The translations under genes were made by a program, and so were the position numbers. Below the pieces are notes generated by a model. It did not search any database and was not told where the DNA came from. It saw only the letters and a list, made by a program, of their open reading frames with translations. Positions 17,397 through 26,222 of a stretch of DNA of 42,237 nucleotides are shown in pieces; the first letter of the stretch is position 1, and each line of letters starts with the position of its first letter. The stretch lies in NCBI GenBank assembly GCA_027858315.1, contig JAQICV010000065.1, forward strand, positions 1-42,237, written 5' to 3'. The DNA is from Candidatus Woesearchaeota archaeon. Its GTDB lineage: Archaea > Nanobdellota > Nanobdellia > Woesearchaeales > UBA583.

Positions 17397-18467
17397 TTAT
17401 TTAATTGTTTTTATTTCGTTCACATTAAATTTTTGATCTTTAATTCTTTGTTTGATTAAATAATCTCTTAATTTTTTTGGATCTTCAAATACTTCGTATT
17501 TTTTTAGAGCAATTTTCGAATCTTCTTTTAATTCATTAGCTTCACCATCAAAAATGTCTGTTTTTGATAAGTATAGTACGATTGGTTTTTCTGAAGCTTT
17601 AGTTTCTTTTAATAATTTTAATTGTTGACTTATTGAAAATCCACAAGTTTCAGTAAAGTCTAGCACAAATACTATGGAGTCAGAGTATTGTGTTAGAATT
17701 ATTTGAGCTCTTTTTTCAATGTTATTTGATTTGTTTTCTCTTCCTAGAAGACCTGGAGTGTCAATTAATTGAATTATTTTATTATCATTAACTTTGATGT
17801 AACTAAACATTAAACCTTTTGTTGTGAATGGATAATTTTGAATTTCAACTTTTGAACCTGTTAATTTGTTCATTAAAGTTGATTTTCCTACATTTGGGAA
17901 TCCTCCAATTGAAGTTGTGTATAAGTCTTCAAAAGTTGGCATTTTATTCATAAATCTTCTGGATTCTTCTAATATTTTAAAGAATTCTTTGTTTTTTGAA
18001 AATAATGAATTAACTCTTCCAAGGTATTTTTTCATTAAGAAGCCAGTTGTTTCTTGAGTTCTTGCTTTTTTAATTTTTTCTTCAGTTTTTTGAGTAAGTT
18101 CATCTACTGTTGAAGCAATCCAATTTAATCTTTTAAGTGCATCTTCAATTGTTGCTACGCTGTGCTCATTAGTGTCGATTAGTTTTTTGTAGATGTCTTC
18201 TACTCTTCTAAATTTAGGATATTTCAGAATTATTTTTTTTAAGGCAATATTTACTTTGTCATTTAAATGCCTGATTTTTTGAAGTTCTAAGGCTTTTCTT
18301 TTATTTAGTCTTATTTCTTCTCCAGATTTTTCTTTTTGTTTAGGATTTTTATTCTTTTCATATCTTTCTTCAATATTATTTCTTTCTTTTTGAGCATATT
18401 GTTGCATATCATTCATTGCTTGATCGATATAGAAAGTAGGTTTTTCGATTCTTGGTATATTAAACAT
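17397..18467 (-). CDS. NOG1-family GTPase
   Basis: 356 residues, normal for archaeal NOG1. The family are TRAFAC GTPases that act in maturation of the large ribosomal subunit. An N-terminal helical region (residues 1-180) includes the coiled NOG1_N domain. The G domain follows: G1 GFPNVGKS at 189-196, G2 around NYPFTTKG (211-218), G3 DTPGLLGR at 236-243, and G4 LSKTDIF near 305. VFVLDFTETCGFSIEQ-like switch/SISQQ sequence after G3 is typical of NOG1. The C terminus is shorter than in eukaryotic Nog1. Confidence 0.9.
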   Translation of the reverse strand: MFNIPRIEKPTFYIDQAMNDMQQYAQKERNNIEERYEKNKNPKQKEKSGEEIRLNKRKALELQKIRHLNDKVNIALKKIILKYPKFRRVEDIYKKLIDTNEHSVATIEDALKRLNWIASTVDELTQKTEEKIKKARTQETTGFLMKKYLGRVNSLFSKNKEFFKILEESRRFMNKMPTFEDLYTTSIGGFPNVGKSTLMNKLTGSKVEIQNYPFTTKGLMFSYIKVNDNKIIQLIDTPGLLGRENKSNNIEKRAQIILTQYSDSIVFVLDFTETCGFSISQQLKLLKETKASEKPIVLYLSKTDIFDGEANELKEDSKIALKKYEVFEDPKKLRDYLIKQRIKDQKFNVNEIKTIK

Positions 18468-18508
18468 AGTAAAAAGAATAGATTTTTATTAATAAAGCTA
18501 TTTATAAA

Positions 18509-18844
18509 TTAATGATTTGGAGAGAGTCTTGTTATAATGATTTCTGAAATGATTTTTTTATCATTACTTACTTGAGTTATATTGGTGAATCTTCGTATTG
18601 GGTTTTTCTTTTTATCAATTTTTTTTGTTGTTATTGTATAATTTGTTGTTGGCATTTTCGCAATTTTTATTTCATTTTCTAGAGTTTGATTTAAAATTAA
18701 TAGATTTACTGTAGGTAATTTTTTAGTGTATAATATTTGTGATACATTATTTTCTAATTCAAATATTTGTAATTCAATTTCGAAAAATATCGTACTTATA
18801 CTGTTTTGCGATATTTCTTTAATGTTTAAATTTGTTATGTTCAT
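18509..18844 (-). CDS. Hypothetical small protein
   Basis: 111 residues, beta-rich, with several Asn/Thr-rich stretches and no signal peptide or membrane helix. TTTATAAA (18867-18874) is centred 26.5 nt before the ATG, which supports expression. No homology is recognised. It is upstream of the NOG1 gene on the same strand with a gap of about 40 nt. Confidence 0.5.
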   Translation of the reverse strand: MNITNLNIKEISQNSISTIFFEIELQIFELENNVSQILYTKKLPTVNLLILNQTLENEIKIAKMPTTNYTITTKKIDKKKNPIRRFTNITQVSNDKKIISEIIITRLSPNH

Positions 18845-18971
18845 AATATTTTTTTGAGATTTATTATTTATAAATTTTAGTTGATTTGAGTTACTTTTGC
18901 TTAAAGTTTAGTGTCTTTGCTTAAATATAACACAAAGTTTTTTAAATGGTTAATGCAGAAATCTTACTAAC

Positions 18972-19454
18972 ATGGCAAATTTTAGTGAAACACCGCTAAT
19001 GGAAATGACTTTGAGAAGGTATGAAGCCCCTCATAATTTGAATGAAAGAGATACATTAAAGAAGATTTGTCTATCTTTGGGTTTGTTACAACCTGGAGAT
19101 TCAAGAGATGTTATCGTTGACATCCTTCTTGTTTTGGAGAGAGCGAAAGCTCTTAGAAAAGAACTTCTTGCAACTGAAATTAAAGATGAGTTACTCTCAA
19201 TTAGACAAGAGAATGGACTTTCTTTAAATGGTACTGCTGATTCGAATATTAGAAGACAACTTAAGAGATTAAGAGATGTTTTTTTAGTTGAGAAGGTAAA
19301 GAATAGTTATAGAATTTTAGAGTTTATGGACTTACATCAAATTTTTGATGAAAAAATTAAAAAAATTATTTTAGATGCAGTTCTTATGAGAAATGATGAG
19401 TATTTTAAGTATTATAATAAGTATGAAAAAAATGGAGGAAAAAAAGAAAAATGA
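18972..19454 (+). CDS. Predicted winged-helix/HTH regulator
   Basis: 160 residues, soluble, helical. Residues 50-110 look like a DNA-binding domain: ILLVLERAKALRKELLATEIKDEL, SLNGTADSNIRRQLKRLRDVFLVEKVKNSYRI. The end is the recognition-helix and wing pattern often seen in archaeal transcription regulators. The function is inferred from this pattern only. TTTAAA is centred 28.5 nt before the ATG. Its stop overlaps the lipoprotein start (ATGA), so the two form an operon. Confidence 0.6.
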   Translation: MANFSETPLMEMTLRRYEAPHNLNERDTLKKICLSLGLLQPGDSRDVIVDILLVLERAKALRKELLATEIKDELLSIRQENGLSLNGTADSNIRRQLKRLRDVFLVEKVKNSYRILEFMDLHQIFDEKIKKIILDAVLMRNDEYFKYYNKYEKNGGKKEK

Positions 19455-20317
19455 ATAGGATTTTAGTTATTGGTTTAGTTAGTTTGATGATTTTGTTTGC
19501 AGGATGTTCTGCGGATACTGGAGATGCTCAAACTAGTGGTTTTTTGGGTTCAGGTTCATCATCTAAAGGTGGAGTTGGAGTAGGACTTAGTTTTGCTGAA
19601 GGTAATCCTAAATCTGAGATGATTAAGGAACAACCAGGAACTTTTGCGTTTGTTTTCACGAATTATCAAGAGCATGAGATTTCAGATTTAGTAGTTAGAA
19701 GTAAAGGTTTTGATTGGAATTATGTTAATGGGTTAGATGAAGAATTTTCAATTGATACTATTCCAAAAGCTACTACTCAAACAGGACCTGGAATTTATGC
19801 AGGATATATTGTTTCAGGTGTTAGTGTTTCAGGTTTTACTGGAGATTATAATTTTAATCCTAAGTTTGATTATTGTTATAGCGCTAAAACTTTATACAGG
19901 GAACAAATTTGTGTTCCTTCAGTAAATAATCAATGTGATACTGATGTTACAAAGTCTTTAGTACAAAATGGTCCGCTTAGTGTTAAGTATGACAGGATTA
20001 ATTCAATTGAAGATGAAATTAGAATTGATTTTACTGTGAATGATAATGGTGGTGGTAAAGTTGTTAATGAGTGTTTTAATGATGAGGATTATGCGAATTC
20101 ATATGAACTTGTAGCGACTCTTGGTTCTGATCAAGGTTCTTGTGAAGCAGTTTCAGGACAAAATATGATTAATGGTAAGTCTAAATTTTATTGTACTTTT
20201 TCAAGGTCAGGAGATGACTCTTATGCTTCTCAAATTGTTGTAGAATTAGATTACAAATATCAACAAACAAAAGAGCAAAAAATTACAGTTAAAGATTTGA
20301 ATCAAGGATATAATTAA
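19451..20317 (+). CDS. Secreted lipoprotein, unknown function
   Basis: 288 residues. The N terminus is a lipoprotein signal: MNRILVIGLVSLMILFAGC with lipobox FAGC at residues 16-19, followed by a Ser/Gly linker. The mature part is beta-rich and has about eight cysteines (CYSAKTLYREQIC, NNQCD, NECFND, GSCEAV, YCTFSR) that probably form disulfides outside the cell. The folded part may be Ig-like. Translation overlaps the regulator gene; GGAGG at 19434-19438 is a possible ribosome binding site. Confidence 0.75.
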   Translation: MNRILVIGLVSLMILFAGCSADTGDAQTSGFLGSGSSSKGGVGVGLSFAEGNPKSEMIKEQPGTFAFVFTNYQEHEISDLVVRSKGFDWNYVNGLDEEFSIDTIPKATTQTGPGIYAGYIVSGVSVSGFTGDYNFNPKFDYCYSAKTLYREQICVPSVNNQCDTDVTKSLVQNGPLSVKYDRINSIEDEIRIDFTVNDNGGGKVVNECFNDEDYANSYELVATLGSDQGSCEAVSGQNMINGKSKFYCTFSRSGDDSYASQIVVELDYKYQQTKEQKITVKDLNQGYN

Positions 20318-20413
20318 TTCTTCTAGAATTAATAGACACTTTTTACAAAGAGTATAATTAATTTTCTATGAAAATTAATGGACTTTTTCTTATTAGTCGA
20401 ATAATCCTTTTTT
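20313..20413 (+). terminator. Three tandem hairpins with T-runs
   Basis: Overlapping and following the lipoprotein stop codon: ATTAATTCT-TCT-AGAATTAAT (20313-20333, 9 bp), ATTAATTTTC-TAT-GAAAATTAAT (20357-20379, 10 bp) and TTATT-AGTCG-AATAA (20390-20404). Each is followed by a run of T within about 10 nt. The first two share sequence and look duplicated. They fit a tandem terminator at a convergent junction. Confidence 0.6.
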
Positions 20414-20441
20414 AGAAATTATATTTTTTTATTTTAAATAA

Positions 20442-21023
20442 TTATTGTGAGAGATTATATTTTTTTCTATCTTCTTCTGGAGAAACTAACATAGTTTTAT
20501 TTGTATCAAATAAGCCCATAAATCTATAATTCTCAACATCTACTCCTTCAAAGAAAATATTTTCTTCTCCGATTTTTTTTACTAATGATTGATATTGTTC
20601 ATGGTTAAGAACTTCATCGATTGAATTGTATAATTTCATACTTTTTGGCATATGTGCTATATCTTCTTTTTTTGTAGTTAATGAATACATTATAGTTCTA
20701 ATACTTCCATCTTCTTTTTTATTGTTAAAAGTTAGCATATACATTATACCATCTTCATCAGAATTGTTACAAGTGTAAAATTTAGAAATTAATTCAAACA
20801 AATCTTTCTCAGTTCTAAAATTTGCTTGAGTTCCAACTCCTTGACTGTGTTGATAGGGGTTAATTCCTAATTTTTCTTTATCTTGTTCAGTAACACATTC
20901 GTTTTGCTCCAGTCTTTTTGGAGTGTATGATTTGTCTACTAAAAGAGCAGATTGTGCAGGTGTTGTTAGAGATAAACCAGCTAATAAAAGAACTGAAGTT
21001 AGTGTTAATTTTGGCTTTTTCAT
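20442..21023 (-). CDS. Exported protein of unknown function
   Basis: 193 residues with a signal peptide: basic start, hydrophobic core LTSVLLLAGLSL, then a TPAQSA-type cleavage site near residue 25. The mature protein of about 165 residues has two cysteines (NECV and FYTCNN) and charged beta/alpha segments. No family is recognised. TTTATAAA at 21045-21052 is centred 25.5 nt before the ATG. It is divergent from the 1125-residue exported protein. Confidence 0.65.
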   Translation of the reverse strand: MKKPKLTLTSVLLLAGLSLTTPAQSALLVDKSYTPKRLEQNECVTEQDKEKLGINPYQHSQGVGTQANFRTEKDLFELISKFYTCNNSDEDGIMYMLTFNNKKEDGSIRTIMYSLTTKKEDIAHMPKSMKLYNSIDEVLNHEQYQSLVKKIGEENIFFEGVDVENYRFMGLFDTNKTMLVSPEEDRKKYNLSQ

Positions 21024-21119
21024 AGTTTATAAAGTATAAGATTATTTATAAATTTAACTTATGTTATTACTTAGGTCTAGTAACAATTTAATTTAAACAA
21101 TTATTTTAGTAAAATCTAT

Positions 21120-24100
21120 ATGTTAAATGCGATAAAGAGAGTTTTTAGTTTATTTCTAATTTTAATTTTATTTTTTAGTTTATTTGGATCCGTTTTTGGA
21201 GAGGATTTAATTAATACTGGTAGGTACGATAATACTTATTTGGAGATGATTCCAGGGGAAACTGAAGGTATATTTACGATGCCAACAGATTATTATAGTA
21301 GGTTTTATGATGAAACTACAGGCACTCAATTTACTAAAGCATCTGAAGGTGAAACTACAACTTTATCTAATGTTCGTGAATCTTTATCTATCATAGAAAA
21401 TAGTGGTATGTTGATTAATTCTCAAAGTTTTGAATTTGAGACTGTTGATGGAGATAAATATAAATATTCTCCAGTTAAAATTGGTGATAATGAAGATATA
21501 GTTTTTAATGTTGAAAAGGTAAATTCGTGGTATATTCCAAATGAAAATTTAGGAACTTATAATGAGAATATTCCTATTTCTGCTGATGAACAGTCACTTT
21601 CTTGGAATATTTATAAGGCAACTACTGGTTTTTTTGTTTCAAATGCAGAGGCTAGTGAGTTTGATACAACTAAACATTATGTTCCTCCAATTAGTCCAGA
21701 GATTAAAATTTCAGATGGTGAGGATGAATGGACAAATACTGGAGAATTTGCAGATATGGAAAATAATGATGAAAAAACTGAAACTGTTGCAGGAATAGAT
21801 AAAATTGTCGTAGATAGTCCTGGAAGAGATTTTGATGTTGATTACAAATATAATGAGGAAAATGGAGAGTGGGAGTATAGTAGTGGAATTGCCTGGTGGT
21901 GGACCTCTGTGTCTGAAATGCCCGATTCTGCAACGGAGACTAATAAAGCAATTGCAACAAATTTAGATAATGCAGACAGAGAAGAAGGATTGAAAGTTTT
22001 TGAAGAGTTAGGTGAAAAAGATTTAGAAGCAATGTATTATCATTTAAATTCTGATGAAGAAGGACAGTCTGTTGTTAAAAAATCATTTGAAAATGGAGAA
22101 GAGGAATTAATAGTAACTAAAGGGACTCAAGAGTTATTGGGAGGAGTTGCTAGTATTGATGAAAAAACTGGAGAAGTATCAATTAGTGGAGATAATGAAA
22201 AAGTACTTGTTTCTACAGATAAATCATTGATTCTAACTAACTCTCAGGCTGCAAGAGTTTTAGATGAATTTGAAAAGAATGATATTGTGAAAGTTGAACC
22301 TAAATCTAGAGCTTCAAATCTAGAAGATGAAAATTTAGTTCAAGAAACTAATTCACAACAATCAGCAGCAGAACTTAAAGCAGAAGAAAAAACATCTTTA
22401 ACAAAACAATTAGAGACTTGTGCTAAAACTCAAAAAAATTGTCCTAATGGGTATTCTTATGATCCTAAATCTGAATCAAGATTAAGTCAAATAGTTGAAT
22501 ATAAGGACAAGTCAGGAATAGTTATAGGTACTTATTTAGTTCCGGTGAAATTAGATGGTTCTGCACTACCTGATTATGATCCTAAAGTTTTAGAAGCTAA
22601 AATTAAAACTTATAGTAATATCTTATTAAATAAACCAAGTTTTGAAATAGATGATAAGTTGCCTGAAGAAGATAAATTAGTATTTAATGCTTTGAAAGGA
22701 AAAGATATTAGTGATCAAATAGGAAATTTACCAACTGAGTCTTTATTGATTTTTGGAAATATAGAAAATTTGCCTCAAAGTTCTATAGAATCTATTGCAA
22801 CTAAATTGATAGAGAATAATTTAATATTTGATGATTTAAGTACAATTTACAAAGGCGTGACAAATAAAGTTTTGGCTGATGCAATGATGGGACAAGCTTT
22901 GAAATATACGCAAGATGCCCTTAATGTAGGAATAATGGAAACTGATTATTCCAAGATTGAAGCTTTATGTAAAGGAGATTCTGAAAAATGTGGTCAATCT
23001 TTATTTGATGTTGCTTTAGCTGAAAGCACAAAGACTCAGCCTTTAACATCAGAACAAGAGACAGCGAAACAATTGGCACAAGATTTAGCTTTTAGTTTAA
23101 TTAATGATGGAACTGTTAAATGGACTGTGGGAGATATTTCAAATTTTGGTTATCAATCAGGAGAAGCTTTAGCTGATGCTGAAAATTATAGAGAAGCACT
23201 TACAAAAATTCAAAAGACTGATTGTGATGGTTTTTTTGGTTCTATGTGGTGTTCAGTCTCAGATGGACAAAATACTAAAGAGAATTATTTGAATGGATTA
23301 AAAACTAGTATTGATAAAATTAAATCGGATTTTGTAGTTATGCCTAGTGATGGTATTGTTATAGGCTCAGAATCTAAAACATTAGGTTATTTTGGTAAAG
23401 ATGTCGAAGGCGTAACATTTGATTGTAATTCAGTGACTGTAAAAACTTGTATTGATAACAATAAAGTAAATATTGAGAATTATTGTACAAAAAATAAGAT
23501 TAAAGGAGATTGTAATGAGTTTTTTACTTCTGAGCTAGAGAAGCTTGCAGTTATTAAAGATGGGACTGGACTTCAATCTGAGGGTAAAGCTTTGGATAAA
23601 GATGGTTATAATGATGCTTTATATAATAATTTTTTGGGAACTTTAGATGCTGAAAGTTGTAAAGGATTAGTAGATTGCCAAGAAAAAGCAGATGCAGCAG
23701 TTGAGGCTGCTTGTCCTGATGGGGCATTTATGGATCCAACTTGCATAAAAGCAATAGCTGGTCAAAAAGCAATTGAGCAATATGAACAACATACATATAG
23801 TGTTGGTATGGTTTCTCTTATGGGCGCTTTAACACAGTCTGATCCTAAAGCACTTGATGCAGCTAAAACCTTGTTTGGTGCAGAGGCTGATTATTCTGGT
23901 TTAGGTAAATTAGGTCAAGAAATTCCTGCTGGAATTTGTGAAGCAAAAATTGAAGGATATTTAGATAAGACAATTGAGAGTGCTGGTACTGCAACAAAGT
24001 ATGGTTGTTTGGATAATCCTGATTTTGAAGAGAATGATCCTTCAAATCCTTGTCTTAATGTTATTGTAGATTTGAGAGCAAAAAGGACAGAAGTTACTCC

Positions 24101-24497
24101 TGATAATTTTACTGCGGTTTCTTTTTCATATTATATTCATGCTCCTGAGGATGAAGCAATTAAATTTGTAGTTGCTATGTCTTATGTTGCTAATGGAAAG
24201 AAAGAAAAAGAATTATTGTTAAATGTTACTAATGTTGATGAAAATGGAGTTGGGGCTGATTTTCATAATTTTGATATTGAATTGACAAATAAAGATGCAA
24301 CAGATTTTAGAATAGCTATTGCTGCATTTTACTCTGATGATAGTGTTTATGAGAATGTTGGAGCTACAATAATTTTAGCAACTCCTGGCGCGTATTATTC
24401 TGAGGAAGGAAATACTCATGGTAATGAAGAAGAACAGTCATCAAATCCCTCTCAGGACTTGTCTCCACAAGAGATGCTTGATTTAGCAAATATCTAA
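21120..24497 (+). CDS. Very large exported cysteine-containing protein, unknown
   Basis: 1125 residues, the largest protein here. A signal peptide occupies residues 1-27 (SLFLILILFFSLFGSVFG). No C-terminal membrane helix is visible, so it may be released or bound to the surface by other means. The N-terminal third is acidic and beta-rich (Trp-containing segments near 130-270); the centre is helical with many Ala/Gln/Lys; residues about 440-1010 contain some 20 cysteines, often paired (CKGDSEKCG, CDSV-like, CKGLVDCQEK, CPDGAFMDPTC). The C-terminal 130 residues look like a beta-sandwich. TTTAAA is centred 25.5 nt before the ATG. It may be a surface or host-contact protein, which is inference. 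Confidence 0.7.
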   Translation: MLNAIKRVFSLFLILILFFSLFGSVFGEDLINTGRYDNTYLEMIPGETEGIFTMPTDYYSRFYDETTGTQFTKASEGETTTLSNVRESLSIIENSGMLINSQSFEFETVDGDKYKYSPVKIGDNEDIVFNVEKVNSWYIPNENLGTYNENIPISADEQSLSWNIYKATTGFFVSNAEASEFDTTKHYVPPISPEIKISDGEDEWTNTGEFADMENNDEKTETVAGIDKIVVDSPGRDFDVDYKYNEENGEWEYSSGIAWWWTSVSEMPDSATETNKAIATNLDNADREEGLKVFEELGEKDLEAMYYHLNSDEEGQSVVKKSFENGEEELIVTKGTQELLGGVASIDEKTGEVSISGDNEKVLVSTDKSLILTNSQAARVLDEFEKNDIVKVEPKSRASNLEDENLVQETNSQQSAAELKAEEKTSLTKQLETCAKTQKNCPNGYSYDPKSESRLSQIVEYKDKSGIVIGTYLVPVKLDGSALPDYDPKVLEAKIKTYSNILLNKPSFEIDDKLPEEDKLVFNALKGKDISDQIGNLPTESLLIFGNIENLPQSSIESIATKLIENNLIFDDLSTIYKGVTNKVLADAMMGQALKYTQDALNVGIMETDYSKIEALCKGDSEKCGQSLFDVALAESTKTQPLTSEQETAKQLAQDLAFSLINDGTVKWTVGDISNFGYQSGEALADAENYREALTKIQKTDCDGFFGSMWCSVSDGQNTKENYLNGLKTSIDKIKSDFVVMPSDGIVIGSESKTLGYFGKDVEGVTFDCNSVTVKTCIDNNKVNIENYCTKNKIKGDCNEFFTSELEKLAVIKDGTGLQSEGKALDKDGYNDALYNNFLGTLDAESCKGLVDCQEKADAAVEAACPDGAFMDPTCIKAIAGQKAIEQYEQHTYSVGMVSLMGALTQSDPKALDAAKTLFGAEADYSGLGKLGQEIPAGICEAKIEGYLDKTIESAGTATKYGCLDNPDFEENDPSNPCLNVIVDLRAKRTEVTPDNFTAVSFSYYIHAPEDEAIKFVVAMSYVANGKKEKELLLNVTNVDENGVGADFHNFDIELTNKDATDFRIAIAAFYSDDSVYENVGATIILATPGAYYSEEGNTHGNEEEQSSNPSQDLSPQEMLDLANI

Positions 24498-24498
24498 A

Positions 24499-24579
24499 AT
24501 GGTACAGTCAAAAATTCAACAATCAAAGATTTTTTGTACCCAAGGAATTAAAAATAATTTCTTCGGAACAATTTTAAAA
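24499..24579 (+). promoter_or_regulatory. Promoter element, copy 2 of 3, before the rimB-like gene
   Basis: ATGGTACAGTCA at 24499-24510 and TTCGGAACAATTTTAAAA at 24562-24579. Copy 2 has a 51-nt spacer instead of 13-14 nt, holding a GGTACA/TGTACC stem partner (24535-24540) and an AAGGAATTA/TAATTTCTT hairpin. The TTTTAAAA box is centred 26.5 nt before the ATG at 24602. Confidence 0.65.
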
Positions 24580-24601
24580 AATATAAGGAGATTTTGTTAA
24601 A

Positions 24602-24940
24602 ATGGTAAAAAAAAAAGAGAGGTTGGTGATTGGTCTTGTTGAGACAGTTATTTTAGAAGGTAAGAAGTATAAAGCAAAGATTGATACTGGTGCGGATTCT
24701 TCTTCAATTGATGAGAGTATAGCTTTTAAATTGGGTTCTAAGGAGATAGTATCTCATAAAATAATTAGGTCTGCTTTAGGGAGAGTTAGAAGGCCTACAG
24801 TTATGATTGATATTGAGTTTCAAGGTAAAATTTTTCATGAGAAGATTACAATTGCTAATCGGACTAATCTTAAATATAAAATTTTAATTGGACAAGATAT
24901 TTTGAAGAGAGAAGGATTTTTGATTGATCCAAATAAATAA
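24602..24940 (+). CDS. RimB-like retropepsin-fold protease (ATP-dependent zinc protease family)
   Basis: 112 residues. Matches the family formerly named ATP-dependent zinc proteases, now viewed as retropepsin-like: the catalytic KIDTGADSSSID motif is at 27-38 (D28-T29-G30-A31), then an ALGRVRRPTVMIDIEF strand pair and the closing LIGQDILKREGFLIDP near 97-112. In E. coli, RimB trims glutamate tails put on ribosomal protein S6 by RimK. Here a RimK-like ligase follows directly under a copy of the same promoter element, which supports a paired add/remove peptide-tail role; the target in this organism is unknown. Confidence 0.85.
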   Translation: MVKKKERLVIGLVETVILEGKKYKAKIDTGADSSSIDESIAFKLGSKEIVSHKIIRSALGRVRRPTVMIDIEFQGKIFHEKITIANRTNLKYKILIGQDILKREGFLIDPNK

Positions 24941-24965
24941 TAAATTGTATTAAAATTCAATTTAT

Positions 24966-24989
24966 AGTCATTGTTTTTTTAAGAACAAT
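24966..24989 (+). repeat. AGTCATTGTT hairpin element, copy a
   Basis: AGTC followed by an ATTGTTTTT / AAGAACAAT inverted repeat (24970-24989, one G-T pair), then an AT-rich AAATAATAA run. A second copy is at 26738-26765. It lies after the rimB-like stop codon and could end its transcript. Confidence 0.45.
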
Positions 24990-25052
24990 AAATAATAAAT
25001 TTTCATTTTCAATAGTTTTTTAAAGGATTAAAGATATAATTTAATATTAAAG

Positions 25053-25096
25053 ATGGTACAGTCAAGAATTATGATTCTTTCGGTACGATTTTAAAA
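25053..25096 (+). promoter_or_regulatory. Promoter element, copy 3 of 3, before the rimK-like gene
   Basis: ATGGTACAGTCA at 25053-25064 and TTCGGTACGATTTTAAAA at 25079-25096, with an AGAAT-TATG-ATTCT hairpin in the spacer. The TTTTAAAA box is centred exactly 26.5 nt before the ATG at 25119, as in copy 2. Confidence 0.65.
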
Positions 25097-25118
25097 TTTG
25101 GTATGTCAAATTTATAAA

Positions 25119-26195
25119 ATGGGATTAAAATTTGGTCTAATTAGTTTGGGAAGTGTTTCTTCTAAGATGCTTTTAGAGGAGGCTAAAAATTATTTTGATG
25201 TTGTTGATCATATTGATTTGAGAAAGATTGAAATCAAACTTGATACGAAAACTACTGTATTGTGTGATGGAGAACCATTAAAGGAGTATGACTGTTTGTA
25301 TATGAAAGGGAGTTATAGGTATTCTACTCTTTTGTATGGTTTAAGTGAAGTTTTTAAGGATAAATGTTTTGTTCCTCTTGATTCTAATGCACATATTATT
25401 GCTCATAATAAATTTATGACTCAGTTATTTTTTGCAAAGAATAAGAATTTAAAAATGCCTGGAACTTATTTTGCTGCAAAGGTTTCTGAGACTAAACAAT
25501 TTTTGAAGACTCTTAATTATCCAATGATTTTAAAATTCCCTACAGGAACGCATGGAAAAGGAGTAATTTTTACTGAGAGTTATCAGTCTGCTTCTTCAAT
25601 GATTGATGCATTAGATATATTTAAGCAACCTGCAATTATTCAAGATTATATTGATATTAGATCTGACATTAGAGTTATTGTTGCTGGTGATAAGATTATT
25701 GGTTCTATGAGGAGAATTGCAAAGGATGGTGAGATTAGGGCAAATGCTCATCAAGGTGGGAATGCAGAACCTTATGTTGTGACTAGTCAAATTAAGAGTA
25801 TGTGTTTAGAGTCTGCAAAGATGATTAAAGCAGGAATTTGCGCAGTAGATATTATTGAGAGTGATTATGGTCCACTTATTTTAGAGATTAATACTTCTCC
25901 TGGTCTTCAAAAAATTACTGAAGTTACAAAAAAAAATATTGCTGGTGAGATGGCAAAATATTTGTTTGAGGAAACTGAGAAGTTAAAGACTGGAAAAGAT
26001 AAAGTTAAAACTAAGGATATGATGTCAGATTTGGGTGTTTCAGAGATTGGTTCTAGAGATATTGAGACTGAACTAATTATTAGGAATAATAAAATTGTAC
26101 TCCCTGAATTTGTGTATAAGATGTCTAAATTTATGGAAGGAGAAGATGTTACTATTAGAATTTCTAATGATAAAATAGAGATTCTCAGAAATTGA
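25119..26195 (+). CDS. RimK-like ATP-grasp ligase with an AbrB-like C-terminal segment
   Basis: 358 residues from the ATG at 25119; the in-frame TTG at 25098 is inside the promoter. RimK-type ATP-grasp enzymes join glutamate or similar amino acids to a carboxyl group using ATP. The ATP-grasp core covers residues about 95-285: MILKFPTGTHGKGV (136-149), IIQDYIDIRSDIRVIVAG (173-190), MRRIAKDGEIRANAHQGG (197-214) and the metal-binding LILEINTSPGLQKI (253-266; E257, N259). Residues 315-358 (LIIRNNKIVLPEFVYKM ... IEIL) resemble an AbrB swapped-hairpin half, an unusual tail. Related archaeal enzymes are LysX, MptN and CofF, so the substrate is open. Confidence 0.88.
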   Translation: MGLKFGLISLGSVSSKMLLEEAKNYFDVVDHIDLRKIEIKLDTKTTVLCDGEPLKEYDCLYMKGSYRYSTLLYGLSEVFKDKCFVPLDSNAHIIAHNKFMTQLFFAKNKNLKMPGTYFAAKVSETKQFLKTLNYPMILKFPTGTHGKGVIFTESYQSASSMIDALDIFKQPAIIQDYIDIRSDIRVIVAGDKIIGSMRRIAKDGEIRANAHQGGNAEPYVVTSQIKSMCLESAKMIKAGICAVDIIESDYGPLILEINTSPGLQKITEVTKKNIAGEMAKYLFEETEKLKTGKDKVKTKDMMSDLGVSEIGSRDIETELIIRNNKIVLPEFVYKMSKFMEGEDVTIRISNDKIEILRN

Positions 26196-26222
26196 AAATA
26201 TTTTTTGTTTTTATTCTTTAGT

